This document shows positions 1 to 9,317 of a stretch of 64,000 nt of DNA, piece after piece. The position numbers were made by a program, and so were the translations under genes. Each line of letters begins with the position of its first letter. Position 1 is the stretch's first letter. The notes beneath the pieces are model-generated. The model was not told the origin of the DNA, ran no database searches, and worked only from the letters and a program-made list of their open reading frames with translations. Source of the DNA: Neoroseomonas alkaliterrae (GTDB lineage: Bacteria; Pseudomonadota; Alphaproteobacteria; Acetobacterales; Acetobacteraceae); assembly GCF_014199195.1 (NCBI RefSeq), contig NZ_JACIJE010000006.1, forward strand, positions 124,001 through 188,000, given 5' to 3'.

Positions 1-18
1 TCGGCACCTGACCTGGCG

Positions 19-40
19 CCGGGGGGCTTCATCCCCCCGG
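19..40. terminator. GC-rich hairpin ahead of gor
   Basis: A perfect 8-base inverted repeat, CCGGGGGG (19-26) and CCCCCCGG (33-40), has a CTTCAT loop and lies just upstream of the gor start. No T-run follows it. It may end transcription of a gene left of the window or form structure in the gor leader; the sequence does not decide between these. Confidence 0.35.
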
Positions 41-61
41 AAGCGTTCCGGAGCGCTCCGC

Positions 62-1438
62 ATGGCCTTCGACTTCGACCTCTTCGTCATCGGCGGCGGC
101 TCCGGCGGGGTGCGCTGCGCGCGCATCGCCGCGGGCCATGGCGCGCGCGTCGGCGTGGCGGAGGAGCGCTTCTGGGGCGGCACCTGCGTCAATGTCGGCT
201 GCGTGCCCAAGAAGATCATGGTCAATGCCGCCGAATACGGCGCCTGGGCGCAGGACGCTTCGGCCTTCGGCTGGGACATCGCCGCCCATGGCCATGACTG
301 GGCGAAGCTCGCCGCCGCCCGCGATGCCGAGGTCGCGCGCCTGTCCGGCATCTACGCCAAACTGCTCGCCGGCGCGGGCGTCGCGACCTTCGACGCGCGG
401 GCGCGCTTCCTCGATGCCCACACCCTCGATGTCGGCGGCAGGCGCATCACGGCCGAACGCATCGTCATCGCGACCGGCGGCACGCCGACGCGCCTGCCGA
501 TTCCCGGCGCGGAACTCGGCCTGGTCTCGGACGACCTGTTCACGCTGAAGGCCCTGCCGAGGCGCGCGGCGGTGATCGGCGCGGGCTACATCGCGGTGGA
601 GTTCGCCTCGATCCTGCGAGGCCTCGGCGCGCAGGTGGAACTGCTCTACCGCGCGCCGCTGCCGCTGCGCGGCTTCGACGAGGACATCCGCGCCGCCGCC
701 GCCGAGGCGCTGGCGGCGAGCGGCATCGCGCTGAACCCGGATGTGACGCCGACGCGCATCGCGCGCATCGAGGACCATCTGATGGTCGCGCTCTCCGACG
801 GCTCCGTGAAGGAGGTGGACGCCGTGTTCTTCTGCACCGGCCGCGCGCCGAACACGGCGGGGCTGGGGCTCGATCGCGCCGGCGTCGCGACCACGCCCTC
901 GGGCGCGATCACGGTGGATGAGGAGCACCGCACCTCGGTGCCGCACATCCACGCGATCGGCGATGTGCTGGACCGCGTGAACCTCACGCCCATGGCGACG
1001 GCGGTGGGCCATGCGCTGGCCGATACGCTGTTCGGGAACAAGCCGCGCCGCGCCTCCTACGAGAACGTCCCGACGGCCGTCTTCATGACGCCGCCGATCG
1101 GCACGGTGGGGCTGACCGAGGCCGAGGCCGCCGCGCGCGGGCCGGTTGATGTCTATGTCACGCATTTCACGCCCATGCGGCATACCATCACGAAGCGCGC
1201 CGGCCGGCGGACGCTGATGAAGCTCGTGGTCTGCCAGCGCACGCAGAAGGTTCTCGGCGCGCACATGCTGGGCGAGGACGCGGCCGAGATCATGCAGGGC
1301 ATCGGCATCGCGGTGGTGATGGGCGCGACCAAGCAGGATTTCGACCGCACCATCGGCATCCATCCGACCGCCGCGGAGGAATTCGTCACGCTGCGCACGC
1401 GCACGCGCGTCGCGGGCGTGCCGGCGGCGGCACAGTGA
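62..1438 (+). CDS. gor: Glutathione-disulfide reductase
   Basis: This 458-residue protein is a cytosolic flavoprotein of the pyridine nucleotide-disulfide oxidoreductase family, predicted to reduce oxidised glutathione with NADPH. The N-terminal FAD-binding GGGSGG is at residues 11-16 and the redox disulfide GGTCVNVGCVPKK has its cysteines at 42 and 47. A second nucleotide-binding motif (GAGYIAVEFA) lies near residue 178. The C-terminal dimerisation domain carries the active-site HPTAAEE. Length is normal for the family. The ATG at 62 has GGAG eight bases upstream. Glutathione reductase fits better than mercuric or dihydrolipoyl reductase because of the CVNVGCVPKK signature and the lack of a heavy-metal domain. 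It stands alone, convergent with the next gene. Confidence 0.93.
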   Translation: MAFDFDLFVIGGGSGGVRCARIAAGHGARVGVAEERFWGGTCVNVGCVPKKIMVNAAEYGAWAQDASAFGWDIAAHGHDWAKLAAARDAEVARLSGIYAKLLAGAGVATFDARARFLDAHTLDVGGRRITAERIVIATGGTPTRLPIPGAELGLVSDDLFTLKALPRRAAVIGAGYIAVEFASILRGLGAQVELLYRAPLPLRGFDEDIRAAAAEALAASGIALNPDVTPTRIARIEDHLMVALSDGSVKEVDAVFFCTGRAPNTAGLGLDRAGVATTPSGAITVDEEHRTSVPHIHAIGDVLDRVNLTPMATAVGHALADTLFGNKPRRASYENVPTAVFMTPPIGTVGLTEAEAAARGPVDVYVTHFTPMRHTITKRAGRRTLMKLVVCQRTQKVLGAHMLGEDAAEIMQGIGIAVVMGATKQDFDRTIGIHPTAAEEFVTLRTRTRVAGVPAAAQ

Positions 1439-1486
1439 GATGCCGCGGGCGGCCGTGAGCCTGCGGCGAGGCGCAGGCCGTTCGCC

Positions 1487-2677
1487 CTACGGCCCGGCCC
1501 CGTTCATCCGCGCCTCGAACCCCCGGAACAGCGCCACTGCCTTCGCGTCGAAGAAGGGCAGGATCTGCGTGAGGAACACCCCCGCCGTCCCGCGCCCGTG
1601 GTCGATCCAGTAGTAGGTGTTGGCGAGCCCCGCCCAGCCGAGGCCGCCCGCCGCCCGGCCTTGCGGGCTCTGGCCGCGGTTGATGAGGAAGGAAAGCCCC
1701 CAGCCGCAGGGCAGGCCGGGGAAGAAATCCACGTCGTTCGTCGCCGCCGGCATGGCGCTCAGCATCGGCTTGACGGCGAGCGGCGCGATCTGGTCCCGCG
1801 CCATCTCGGCCACAGTCTCGGGGCGCAGCAGCCTCTCGCGCCCGTGCCGCCCGCCGTTGAGGATCATGCGCGCGAAGGCGAGGTAGTCGCGCGCCGTGGA
1901 ATAGAGCCCGCCGCCGCCGCTCTCGAACTCCGGGTCCTGCTCGACGACCATGGCGGTCGGCGCGAGGCTGCCGTCCGGCGCGCGGGCATGCACGGGTGCC
2001 AGGCGCGCGCGCATGTCCTCGCGCAGGCGGAAGGCGGTGTCGGCCATGCCGAGCGGCCCGAGAATGGCCTCCTGCAGGTGGGCGCCGAGGCGCTGGCCGC
2101 TCGCCGCCTCCACCACCCGCCCCGCCCAGTCGAGGCCGATCCCGTAGGTCCAGTCCTCGCCGGGGTCGAAGAGCAGCGGCAGCCGCAGCGCCGCCAGCCG
2201 GCCCGAGGGCATGGGCGGCAGGCCGAGCGCCTTGCGCGCGCGGATCGTCTCCGCGCTCCACATCTCGTAGGGGAAGCCGGAGGTATGGGTCAGCAGATGC
2301 CGCAGCGTGATCGCCCGCCTCGGCGGCCGCAGCCGCGGCTGGCCTTGCGCGTCGAAGCCCTCCAGCACCTGCGCCTCCGCGATCTCCGGGACCAGCGCGG
2401 CCGCGGGCGCGTCGAGGGCGATGCGGCCGGCCTCGACCAGCCGCATGGCTGCCACCGCCACCACCGCCTTGGTCATGGAGGCGATCCAGACCACCGTGTC
2501 CGGCTCCATCGGCTCCGGCGCGCCGAGGCGCCGCACCCCGAACCCCCGGACGAAGCCCGCCTGCTCCCGCCCCGCGGCGGCGATCACCACGCCCGGCACC
2601 TCGCCGGACTGGACCGCGCCCTGCATCATCGCCGCGACGGCATGCGAAAGTTCCACCTGCGTCCTCCCTGGCTGCAC
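1487..2677 (-). CDS. Serine hydrolase, beta-lactamase-related family
   Basis: This 396-residue protein belongs to the class C beta-lactamase-like/esterase EstB family. The nucleophile motif SMTK (SxxK) is at residues 67-70. [10 protein letters not shown], typical of the family, lies around residue 130, and a tyrosine-containing WTYGIGLDW may hold the second catalytic motif. No signal peptide is visible, which favours a cytosolic esterase or peptidase over an exported beta-lactamase. The physiological substrate is unknown. It is convergent with gor and divergent from the DAHP synthase gene, so promoters for both should lie in 2678-2771. Confidence 0.82.
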   Translation of the reverse strand: MQPGRTQVELSHAVAAMMQGAVQSGEVPGVVIAAAGREQAGFVRGFGVRRLGAPEPMEPDTVVWIASMTKAVVAVAAMRLVEAGRIALDAPAAALVPEIAEAQVLEGFDAQGQPRLRPPRRAITLRHLLTHTSGFPYEMWSAETIRARKALGLPPMPSGRLAALRLPLLFDPGEDWTYGIGLDWAGRVVEAASGQRLGAHLQEAILGPLGMADTAFRLREDMRARLAPVHARAPDGSLAPTAMVVEQDPEFESGGGGLYSTARDYLAFARMILNGGRHGRERLLRPETVAEMARDQIAPLAVKPMLSAMPAATNDVDFFPGLPCGWGLSFLINRGQSPQGRAAGGLGWAGLANTYYWIDHGRGTAGVFLTQILPFFDAKAVALFRGFEARMNGAGP

Positions 2678-2771
2678 GGCCCGCCGGGCAGCCTCGCACG
2701 GTCGCTCGGCTTCCCCCAGCCCCGCCGCCGGGGCTAAGGTGGCGGACTTGCATGCAGGAGAGAGCCAGACG

Positions 2772-4151
2772 ATGAGCGCGCGTGGCTGGAGCCCGGATTC
2801 CTGGCGGGCGATGCCGATCCGGCAGGTGCCGGACTACCCGGACCAGGCGGCGCTGGCCGCCATGGAGGGGAAGATCGCGCGGTTTCCCCCGCTGGTCTTC
2901 GCCGGGGAGGCGCGGCGCCTCAAGGCCGCGCTCGCCCGCGCCGGGGACGGCGAGGCCTTCGTCCTGCAGGGCGGGGACTGCGCGGAGAGCTTCGGCGACT
3001 TCACCGCCAACATCATCCGCGACACCTTCCGCGTGCTGCTGCAGATGGCCGTGGTGCTCACCTTCGGCGGGCAGGTGCCGGTGGTGAAGCTCGGCCGCAT
3101 GGCCGGGCAGTTCGCCAAGCCGCGTTCGAGCGACACCGAGACGCGGGACGGCGTGACCCTGCCCTCCTATCGCGGGGACATCATCAACGGCCCGGACTTC
3201 ACCGCCGAGGCGCGCATCCCCGACCCGGCGCGCATGGAATTCGCCTACATGCAGTCGGCGGGCACGATGAACCTGCTGCGCGCCTTCGCCACCGGCGGCT
3301 ATGCCGACCTGCACCATGTGCATCGCTGGAACCTCGGCTTCGTGGCGCGCAGCCCGCTCGCCTCGCGCTACGAGGACCTGGCCACGCGCATCGACCAGAC
3401 ACTGAGCTTCATGCAGGCGTGTGGCATGTCCGACCTGCCCCAGGTGCGCGAGACCGACTTCTACACCAGCCACGAGAGCCTGCTGCTGCCCTACGAGCAG
3501 GCGCTGACCCGCGTCGATTCCACCACCGGTGACGCCTACGCCTGCTCGGCCCACTTCCTCTGGATCGGCGACCGCACGCGCCAGCCCGATGGCGCGCATG
3601 TCGAGTTCCTGCGCGGGGTGAAGAACCCGATCGGCATGAAGGTCGGCCCCAGCATGGACGCGGCGGAACTCGTGCGCCTGACCGAGATCCTGAACCCCGC
3701 CAACGAGAAGGGGCGCCTGACGCTCATCTCCCGCATGGGCGCGGACAAGGTGGAGGCGAAGCTGCCGCCCCTGCTGCGCGCCGTGCGCGATGCCGGGCGC
3801 AACGTGGTCTGGCTGTGCGATCCGATGCACGGCAACACCACCACTGTCGCCGGCTACAAGACGCGCGCCTTCGACGCCATCCTCGCCGAGGTCCGCCGCT
3901 TCTTCGACGCGCACGAGGCCGAGGGAACCATCGCCGGCGGCGTGCATGTCGAGATGACCGGCAGCGACGTGACGGAATGCCTCGGCGGCGCGCATCGCCT
4001 CTCGGAGGCCGACCTCGCGGCGAATTACGCGACCTCCTGCGACCCGCGGCTGAACGCCGAGCAGTCGCTCGAACTCGCCTTCCTGATCGCGGAGGAGCTG
4101 AAGGCCCGCAAGGCCGCCGTCCAGGCGGCCCCGGCCCAGGCGGCGCAGTGA
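2772..4151 (+). CDS. Class II 3-deoxy-7-phosphoheptulonate synthase (DAHP synthase)
   Basis: This 459-residue enzyme condenses phosphoenolpyruvate with erythrose 4-phosphate, the first step of the shikimate pathway. The plant/mycobacterial-type (class II) signatures are visible: [12 protein letters not shown] near residue 73, [20 protein letters not shown] near residue 100, and CDPMHGNT and [18 protein letters not shown] towards the C-terminus. The frame is open further upstream, but the conserved part and the family length support the ATG at 2772. Its stop overlaps the GTG start of the next gene (4148), so the two are probably translated together. It supplies chorismate for the trp genes further along the window. 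Confidence 0.93.
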   Translation: MSARGWSPDSWRAMPIRQVPDYPDQAALAAMEGKIARFPPLVFAGEARRLKAALARAGDGEAFVLQGGDCAESFGDFTANIIRDTFRVLLQMAVVLTFGGQVPVVKLGRMAGQFAKPRSSDTETRDGVTLPSYRGDIINGPDFTAEARIPDPARMEFAYMQSAGTMNLLRAFATGGYADLHHVHRWNLGFVARSPLASRYEDLATRIDQTLSFMQACGMSDLPQVRETDFYTSHESLLLPYEQALTRVDSTTGDAYACSAHFLWIGDRTRQPDGAHVEFLRGVKNPIGMKVGPSMDAAELVRLTEILNPANEKGRLTLISRMGADKVEAKLPPLLRAVRDAGRNVVWLCDPMHGNTTTVAGYKTRAFDAILAEVRRFFDAHEAEGTIAGGVHVEMTGSDVTECLGGAHRLSEADLAANYATSCDPRLNAEQSLELAFLIAEELKARKAAVQAAPAQAAQ

Positions 4152-5386
4152 ACAAGCCGCCCGCCCTCGGCGCCGGCGCGCTCGGCGAGGCGCTGGCCAC
4201 CGGCCTGCCCGGCCGCGCCGCGGCCCGGCCCGCGCCGTCCGACACCGACGATGCGGCGATCGCCGCGCGCACGGATAGCTACTTCAACCGCACGAAGCGG
4301 ATCGTCGCGCGCTTCGGCGATGCGCGCGTCACCTACGCGGTCTTCCTCCGCCGCCCGGTCGTCTCGGCGCCGCGGCTGATGCTGGACTGGCTGCGCGCCG
4401 TCGCCGCCGCGCGCGGGACGGAGGTGCGGATCGACCTCGTGCACCAGGAGGGCCAGTGGGTCGGCGCGGGTGACCCGCTCGTCTACATCACCGGCTCCTT
4501 CGTCGCGCTGTCGGACCTCGAGACGCTGCTGCTGCAGAAGCTGGGGGCCGCCTGTGTCGCCGCCCACAACGCCTACCAGATGTGCCTGGAACTGCCGCAG
4601 GTCGCGTTCCTGGCGATGGAGGCGCGCCACTGCGCCGGCGCCGAGATGCAGGAGATGATGGCCTATGCCGCCTCCGTCGGCAGCCGCGCGGCGCAGCAGG
4701 AGGGGGCGAGGGGCTTCATCGGCAACGCCAACGACGCGACGGCGCACTGGTTCGGCCAGAAATCCGGCTACGGCACCATGCCGCACGCCCTGATCGGCTA
4801 TGCCGGCTCGACCGTGCGCGCGGCCGAGATGTTCCACGAGACCTACCCGGACGATCCGCTGACCGTGCTCGTGGACTATTTCGGCCGGGAGGTGACGGAT
4901 GGCCTCGAAGTGGCGCGCCGCTTCCCCGACCTCGCGGCGGCGGGGCGGCTCGCGGTGCGACTCGATACCCATGGCGGGCGCTTCCTCGAAGGGCTCGATC
5001 CGGCGGAATCCTACGCCGTGCTCGAACGCCACGCGCCGGGCGCGATCCGCCGCTACCGCAGCGAGACGGAACTCCGCCACCTGGTCGGCACAGGCGTCTC
5101 GGCCGCGGCCATCTGGCGCATGCGCGAGGCGCTGGACGAGGCCGGCTTCCCGAAGGTGCGCATCGTCGCCTCCTCCGGCTTCGGCGTCGGCAAGTGCCGC
5201 GTGATGGCCGAGGCGCGCGCGCCGATCGACGTGGTCGGCACCGGATCCTTCATCCCCGACGCCTGGTCCGAGACCTACGCCACCGCCGACATCGTGGAGT
5301 ATGACGGCGTGCCGCGCGTGAAGGTCGGGCGCGAGTTCCTGCTGCGGCGCGGCGAGGCGCGGAGGAAGGACGGCGTGGGGCAGTGA
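4148..5386 (+). CDS. pncB: Nicotinate phosphoribosyltransferase
   Basis: This protein of about 412 residues is predicted to convert nicotinate and PRPP to nicotinate mononucleotide, the entry step of the Preiss-Handler NAD pathway. Visible family features are the N-terminal [14 protein letters not shown], the substrate-loop region [31 protein letters not shown], and the phosphate-binding [12 protein letters not shown] followed by [14 protein letters not shown] at 4148 overlapping the upstream stop is chosen because the sequence before it is DAHP synthase in another frame. nadE follows 115 bases downstream, so two NAD-making enzymes are neighbours. Nicotinamide phosphoribosyltransferase is a less likely alternative. 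Confidence 0.88.
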   Translation: MNKPPALGAGALGEALATGLPGRAAARPAPSDTDDAAIAARTDSYFNRTKRIVARFGDARVTYAVFLRRPVVSAPRLMLDWLRAVAAARGTEVRIDLVHQEGQWVGAGDPLVYITGSFVALSDLETLLLQKLGAACVAAHNAYQMCLELPQVAFLAMEARHCAGAEMQEMMAYAASVGSRAAQQEGARGFIGNANDATAHWFGQKSGYGTMPHALIGYAGSTVRAAEMFHETYPDDPLTVLVDYFGREVTDGLEVARRFPDLAAAGRLAVRLDTHGGRFLEGLDPAESYAVLERHAPGAIRRYRSETELRHLVGTGVSAAAIWRMREALDEAGFPKVRIVASSGFGVGKCRVMAEARAPIDVVGTGSFIPDAWSETYATADIVEYDGVPRVKVGREFLLRRGEARRKDGVGQ

Positions 5387-5501
5387 GGCGCCGGGCCGGG
5401 GCGGGCCGGGGGCGGTGTGCCGCCCTTTGCAGCGATGCGCGCGCTCCGTTCCGGCGGCCCCTCTCACGCTCCTGAAGGGCTTGCACTATGGTGCCGTCAT
5501 C

Positions 5502-7172
5502 ATGGCCGACACGCTGAAGATCGCGCTCGCGCAGATCAACACCACCCATGTGGGCGCGCTGCGCGACAATGCCGAGCGCATCCGTCGCGCCCGCGCCGAA
5601 GGGGCGCGCCTCGGCGCCGACCTCGTGGTCACGCCGGAGTTCTCGGTCGGCGGCTACCTGCCCGAGGATCTGGTCCGCAAGCCCGCCTATGTGGCGGCCT
5701 GCACCGAGGTCATCGCCGGCCTCGCCGCCGAGACCGCCGATGGCGGGCCGGGGCTGATCGTCGGCGGGCCGTGGCAGGACGGGGCGAAGCTGCACAACGC
5801 GGCCTTCCTGCTCGAAGGCGGCCGCATCGCCGCGCGGCGCGCCAAGCACGAGCTGCCGAACTACGGCGTCTTCGACGAGAAGCGCGTCTTCGACCCCGGC
5901 CCCGCGCCCGGCCCGGTGCCCTTTCGCGGCTTCCGCCTCGGGCTGATGGTCTGCGAGGACTGGTGGCTGCCCGCGGTGGCCGAGACGCTGTGCGAGACGG
6001 GCGCGGAGATCCTGCTCTCGATCAACGGCTCGCCCTTCGAGGCCGACAAGCACGAGCGCCAGCGCCTGCCGCTCGCGGTCACGCGGGTGGTGGAGACGGG
6101 GCTGCCCTTCGTCTTCCTCGGCCAGGTCGGCGGGCAGGACGAGATTGTCTTCGACGGCGCCTCCTTCGTGCTGAACCCCGACCGCTCGCTCGCGCATCTG
6201 CTGCCGAGCTTCGAGGAGGAGGTCCGCCTGACCGAGTGGCGGCGGGAGGGCGAGCGCCTCGTCTGCACCCCTGGCGCGATCAGCCGCCCGCCGGAGACGC
6301 TCGGGCAGGTCTATGCCGCGATGGTGCTGGGCCTGCGCGACTATGTGGACAAGAACCGCTTCCCCGGCGTGGTGCTGGGCCTCTCGGGCGGGATCGATTC
6401 GGCGCTCTCGGCCGCCGTGGCGGTGGATGCCCTGGGCGCGGACCGCGTGCGCGCGGTGATGATGCCCTCGCCCTACACCAGCCAGGAGAGCCTCGAGGAT
6501 GCGGCAGAATGCGCGCGGCTTCTCGGCATCCGCTACGACGTCATCGGCATCGGGCCGGCCATGGAGGCCTTCACGGCCATGCTGGCGCCGGTCTTCGGCA
6601 ATCGTCCGCCCGACATCACGGAGGAGAACATCCAGTCGCGCATCCGCGGCCTGACGCTGATGGCGCTGTCGAACAAGTTCGGCGACATGCTGCTGACCAC
6701 CGGCAACAAGTCCGAGATGTCCACCGGCTACGCCACCATCTACGGCGACATGGCGGGCGGCTATTCCGTGCTGAAGGACGTCTACAAGACCATGGTCTTC
6801 GCGCTGAGCCGCTGGCGCAACGCGAACCGCCCGGCGGGCGCGAAGGGGCCGGACGGGGCGGTGATGCCGCTGCGCGTCATCACCAAGCCGCCTTCCGCCG
6901 AACTCCGCCCCAACCAGAAGGACCAGGACAGCCTGCCGCCCTATGAGGTGCTGGACGCCATCCTGGAGGGCCTCGTCGAAGGCGAGAAATCCGTGGATGC
7001 GCTCGTCGCCGAGGGCCATGACCGCGCGACCGTGCTGCGCGTCTGGCGGCTGCTCGACCGCGCCGAATACAAGCGCCGGCAAGCGCCGCCCGGGGTGAAG
7101 ATCACGCCGCGCGCCTTCGGCCGCGACCGGCGCTACCCGATCACCAACGGCTTCACGGCGCTGGTGACATGA
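5502..7172 (+). CDS. nadE: Glutamine-dependent NAD(+) synthetase
   Basis: This 556-residue two-domain enzyme performs the final step of NAD synthesis, amidating nicotinate adenine dinucleotide with glutamine nitrogen. The N-terminal nitrilase-type glutaminase shows the Glu-Lys-Cys triad contexts TPEFSVGGY, AKHELPNYGVFDE and LMVCEDWW. The C-terminal ATP-dependent synthetase has the P-loop LGLSGGIDSALSAAVA near residue 290 and TTGNKSEMSTGYATIYGD. The ATG at 5502 is chosen because the conserved sequence starts directly there (MADTLKIALAQINTTHVG). The stop codon overlaps the next start by four bases (ATGA), suggesting coupling to the small unknown genes and gltX. Confidence 0.95.
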   Translation: MADTLKIALAQINTTHVGALRDNAERIRRARAEGARLGADLVVTPEFSVGGYLPEDLVRKPAYVAACTEVIAGLAAETADGGPGLIVGGPWQDGAKLHNAAFLLEGGRIAARRAKHELPNYGVFDEKRVFDPGPAPGPVPFRGFRLGLMVCEDWWLPAVAETLCETGAEILLSINGSPFEADKHERQRLPLAVTRVVETGLPFVFLGQVGGQDEIVFDGASFVLNPDRSLAHLLPSFEEEVRLTEWRREGERLVCTPGAISRPPETLGQVYAAMVLGLRDYVDKNRFPGVVLGLSGGIDSALSAAVAVDALGADRVRAVMMPSPYTSQESLEDAAECARLLGIRYDVIGIGPAMEAFTAMLAPVFGNRPPDITEENIQSRIRGLTLMALSNKFGDMLLTTGNKSEMSTGYATIYGDMAGGYSVLKDVYKTMVFALSRWRNANRPAGAKGPDGAVMPLRVITKPPSAELRPNQKDQDSLPPYEVLDAILEGLVEGEKSVDALVAEGHDRATVLRVWRLLDRAEYKRRQAPPGVKITPRAFGRDRRYPITNGFTALVT

Positions 7173-7546
7173 GCGGCGAGTTCGAGGCGGAGATCTTCCC
7201 CCGCGGCGACTACGCCGTGCGGATCATGGACCTCTCCGGCGCCAATGGTTCCGACCCGGTCGAGACCGTCACGGGCTTCATCAGCATCGAGCACGCCAAC
7301 GCCTTCGCCCGCCGCTATGTGCGCGATTCCGTCGAGCGCTGCCGCGCGCCGGGGATGGACGCCAAGGCCGTGCTCGACGCCTGGTTCGCCTTCGGCGAGG
7401 ATGCCGAGGTGCTCGGCGCCGGCGACGACGCCTGGGTGAGTCGCAGCGAACTCAAGGACTTCGCCGACACCCCGGTGCGCGACGCCGAGGAGCGCAACTG
7501 GCGCGTCCTCGACCCCCGGCGGGACGAGGAGGAGGACGAGGCATGA
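7169..7546 (+). CDS. Conserved hypothetical protein, copy 1 of tandem paralogs
   Basis: This 125-residue soluble protein has no recognised domain, signal peptide or membrane segment. The C-terminus is acidic (RRDEEEDEA). It resembles the product of the next gene: FARRYVRDSVE aligns with YARRFVRDQVE, DAKAVLDAWFAFGEDAEV with DARALRQAFLMFGEYAIA, and WRVLDPRR with YQALDPDR. The pair therefore looks like an ancient tandem duplication. The ATG overlaps the nadE stop and its own stop overlaps the next ATG, each by four bases. Function is unknown; the tight coupling to nadE and gltX is the only contextual clue. Confidence 0.75.
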   Translation: MSGEFEAEIFPRGDYAVRIMDLSGANGSDPVETVTGFISIEHANAFARRYVRDSVERCRAPGMDAKAVLDAWFAFGEDAEVLGAGDDAWVSRSELKDFADTPVRDAEERNWRVLDPRRDEEEDEA

Positions 7547-7848
7547 GCCATGCCGTCCTCTGCGGCGACTTCGCCAGCGACCAGGACCCCGAGGAGGAAT
7601 GGTCGGTGGAGGGCTTCCGCAGCGCGGAGGCCGCCGCCGAATACGCCCGCCGCTTCGTGCGCGACCAGGTGGAGCACCTGCGCGGCGCATACCCCGATGC
7701 CCGCGCGCTGCGGCAGGCCTTCCTGATGTTCGGCGAATACGCCATCGCGCCGGGGCTCGAACTGCAGCCCTGGCTCGAGCACTGCATCGCCAACCCTGCG
7801 ACGCGCAAGGCCGACACGGACTACCAGGCGCTCGACCCCGACCGATGA
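7543..7848 (+). CDS. Conserved hypothetical protein, copy 2 of tandem paralogs
   Basis: This 101-residue acidic soluble protein is a shorter relative of the upstream product, sharing the R(R/Y)(F/Y)VRD(Q/S)VE helix, the following DA+A(L/V)xxA(F/W)xxFGE segment and the C-terminal ALDPDR. It lacks the longer N-terminus of copy 1. Both ends overlap neighbouring genes by ATGA, with copy 1 upstream and gltX downstream. It may act with copy 1 as a complex, but nothing in the sequence names an activity. Confidence 0.75.
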   Translation: MSHAVLCGDFASDQDPEEEWSVEGFRSAEAAAEYARRFVRDQVEHLRGAYPDARALRQAFLMFGEYAIAPGLELQPWLEHCIANPATRKADTDYQALDPDR

Positions 7849-9179
7849 AACTGCGCTTCGCCCCTTCGCCGACCGGGCTGCTGCATGTCGGCAATGCCCG
7901 CGTCGCGCTCGCCAACTGGCTGCATGCGCGCCGGCATGGCGGCACCTTCGTGCTGCGCCTGGACGACACCGACCGCGAGCGGTCCCGGCCCGAATTCGCC
8001 GCGGCGATCGAGGAGGACCTGCATTGGCTCGGCCTCGACTGGGATGAGCGCATCGCGCAGTCCGCCCGCCTCGACCGCTACGCCGCCGCCGCCGAGCGGC
8101 TGAAGCAGGACGGCCGCCTTTATCCCTGCTTCGAGACCGAGGAGGAGCTCGCCTTCAAGCGCGAGCGCCGCCGCCGCGAGGGCCGCCCGCCGATCTACGA
8201 CCGCGAGGCGCTGAAGATGACGCCCGAGCAGATCGCGCGCGCCATCGAGAACGGCAAGCAGCCCTATTGGCGCTTCCGCCTCTCGCCGCGCAGCGTCGCC
8301 TGGACCGACCTCGTGCTCGGCGAGCGCCGCGTGAAGCTCTCCGCCATCTCCGACCCCGTGCTGATCCGCGCGGACGGGTCGCCGCTCTACACCTTCACCT
8401 CGGTCGTGGACGACCTCGAGATGGCGGTCACGCACGTCATCCGCGGCGAGGACCACGTCACCAACACCGGCATCCAGCTCGACATCTTCGAGGCGCTGGG
8501 CGGCGACGCCGCGCGCCTCGCCTTCGCCCACCTGCCGCTGCTGACCGACGAGGAGGGCGGCGCGCTGTCCAAGCGCCTCGGCTCGATCTCGCTGCGCCAC
8601 CTGCGCAAGGACGGGATCGAGCCGGCGGCGCTCGCGGGCTATCTTGCCGCGCTCGGCACCTCGGCCGACCCGGTGGCGGGCATGCCGCGCGACCTCGCGC
8701 CCGGCTACGATCTCGGCCGCGTCTCGCACGCGACCGCGCGCTTCGACACGCGCCACCTGCTCGCGCTGAACCGCCGCGTGCTGCACGAGGCCCCCTTCGC
8801 CGCGGTGCGCGACCGCCTGCCCGAGGGCGCGGACGAGGCCTTCTGGCTCGCCGTGCGCGGCAATCTCGACCTGCTGCGCGAGGCGCGCCCCTGGTTCGAC
8901 ATCCTGCGCGGCAGCATCGTCCCGCCGGTGCAGGAGGGCGAGCACGACTTCCTCGCCGCCGCCCTCGCCGCCCTGCCGCCCGAGCCCTGGGACGGCACCA
9001 CCTGGTCCGCCTGGACCGGCGCGCTGAAGGCGGCGACGGGACGCAAGGGCAAGGCGTTGTTCCTGCCGCTGCGCCTCGCGCTGACGGGGGAGGAGCAGGG
9101 GCCGGACCTCGGCACGCTGCTGCCCCTGATCGGGCGGGAGAGGGCGGCCGCCCGCCTGCGCCTTGCGGCCGGCGCTTGA
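7845..9179 (+). CDS. gltX: Glutamate--tRNA ligase
   Basis: This 444-residue class I aminoacyl-tRNA synthetase begins KLRFAPSPTGLLHVGNAR, with HVGN as the HIGH-type motif. The KMSKS-equivalent is ALSKRLGS near residue 241. TRIGEDHVTNT-like VIRGEDHVTNT and LDDTDRERS are typical of bacterial GluRS. Length is slightly short but normal for the family. The ATG at 7845 overlaps the upstream stop, and longer open reading upstream lies inside the paralog gene in another frame. It is probably co-translated with nadE and the two small genes. Whether it is discriminating or also charges tRNA-Gln cannot be read by eye. Confidence 0.95.
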   Translation: MKLRFAPSPTGLLHVGNARVALANWLHARRHGGTFVLRLDDTDRERSRPEFAAAIEEDLHWLGLDWDERIAQSARLDRYAAAAERLKQDGRLYPCFETEEELAFKRERRRREGRPPIYDREALKMTPEQIARAIENGKQPYWRFRLSPRSVAWTDLVLGERRVKLSAISDPVLIRADGSPLYTFTSVVDDLEMAVTHVIRGEDHVTNTGIQLDIFEALGGDAARLAFAHLPLLTDEEGGALSKRLGSISLRHLRKDGIEPAALAGYLAALGTSADPVAGMPRDLAPGYDLGRVSHATARFDTRHLLALNRRVLHEAPFAAVRDRLPEGADEAFWLAVRGNLDLLREARPWFDILRGSIVPPVQEGEHDFLAAALAALPPEPWDGTTWSAWTGALKAATGRKGKALFLPLRLALTGEEQGPDLGTLLPLIGRERAAARLRLAAGA

Positions 9180-9264
9180 ATCCCGGGCGGGATCGGCGCA
9201 CAAGGATAGGCATGTCCGTGTCCAGGCTCCGCGCATCCGCGCTCTGTCGCTGAACCGTCCCCGA

Positions 9265-9281
9265 GGGGAAGGTCCTTCCCC
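9265..9281. terminator. Palindrome between gltX and cysS
   Basis: GGGGAAGG (9265-9272) and CCTTCCCC (9274-9281) form a near-perfect palindrome in the 138-base gap after gltX. In RNA this gives about seven pairs with a three-base loop. There is no T-tract. It could be a terminator-like or mRNA-stabilising hairpin at the end of the nadE-gltX operon. Confidence 0.35.
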
Positions 9282-9317
9282 GCGCGCCTGCACCTCTCCC
9301 TTCGCCGCCGGACCGCC

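Noticed and set aside
1386..3995. Very long minus-strand open frame of 869 codons
   Set aside because: It runs antisense to the DAHP synthase gene, then overlaps the serine hydrolase in another frame, and reads as Arg/His/Gly-rich low complexity. High GC content removes stop codons by chance.
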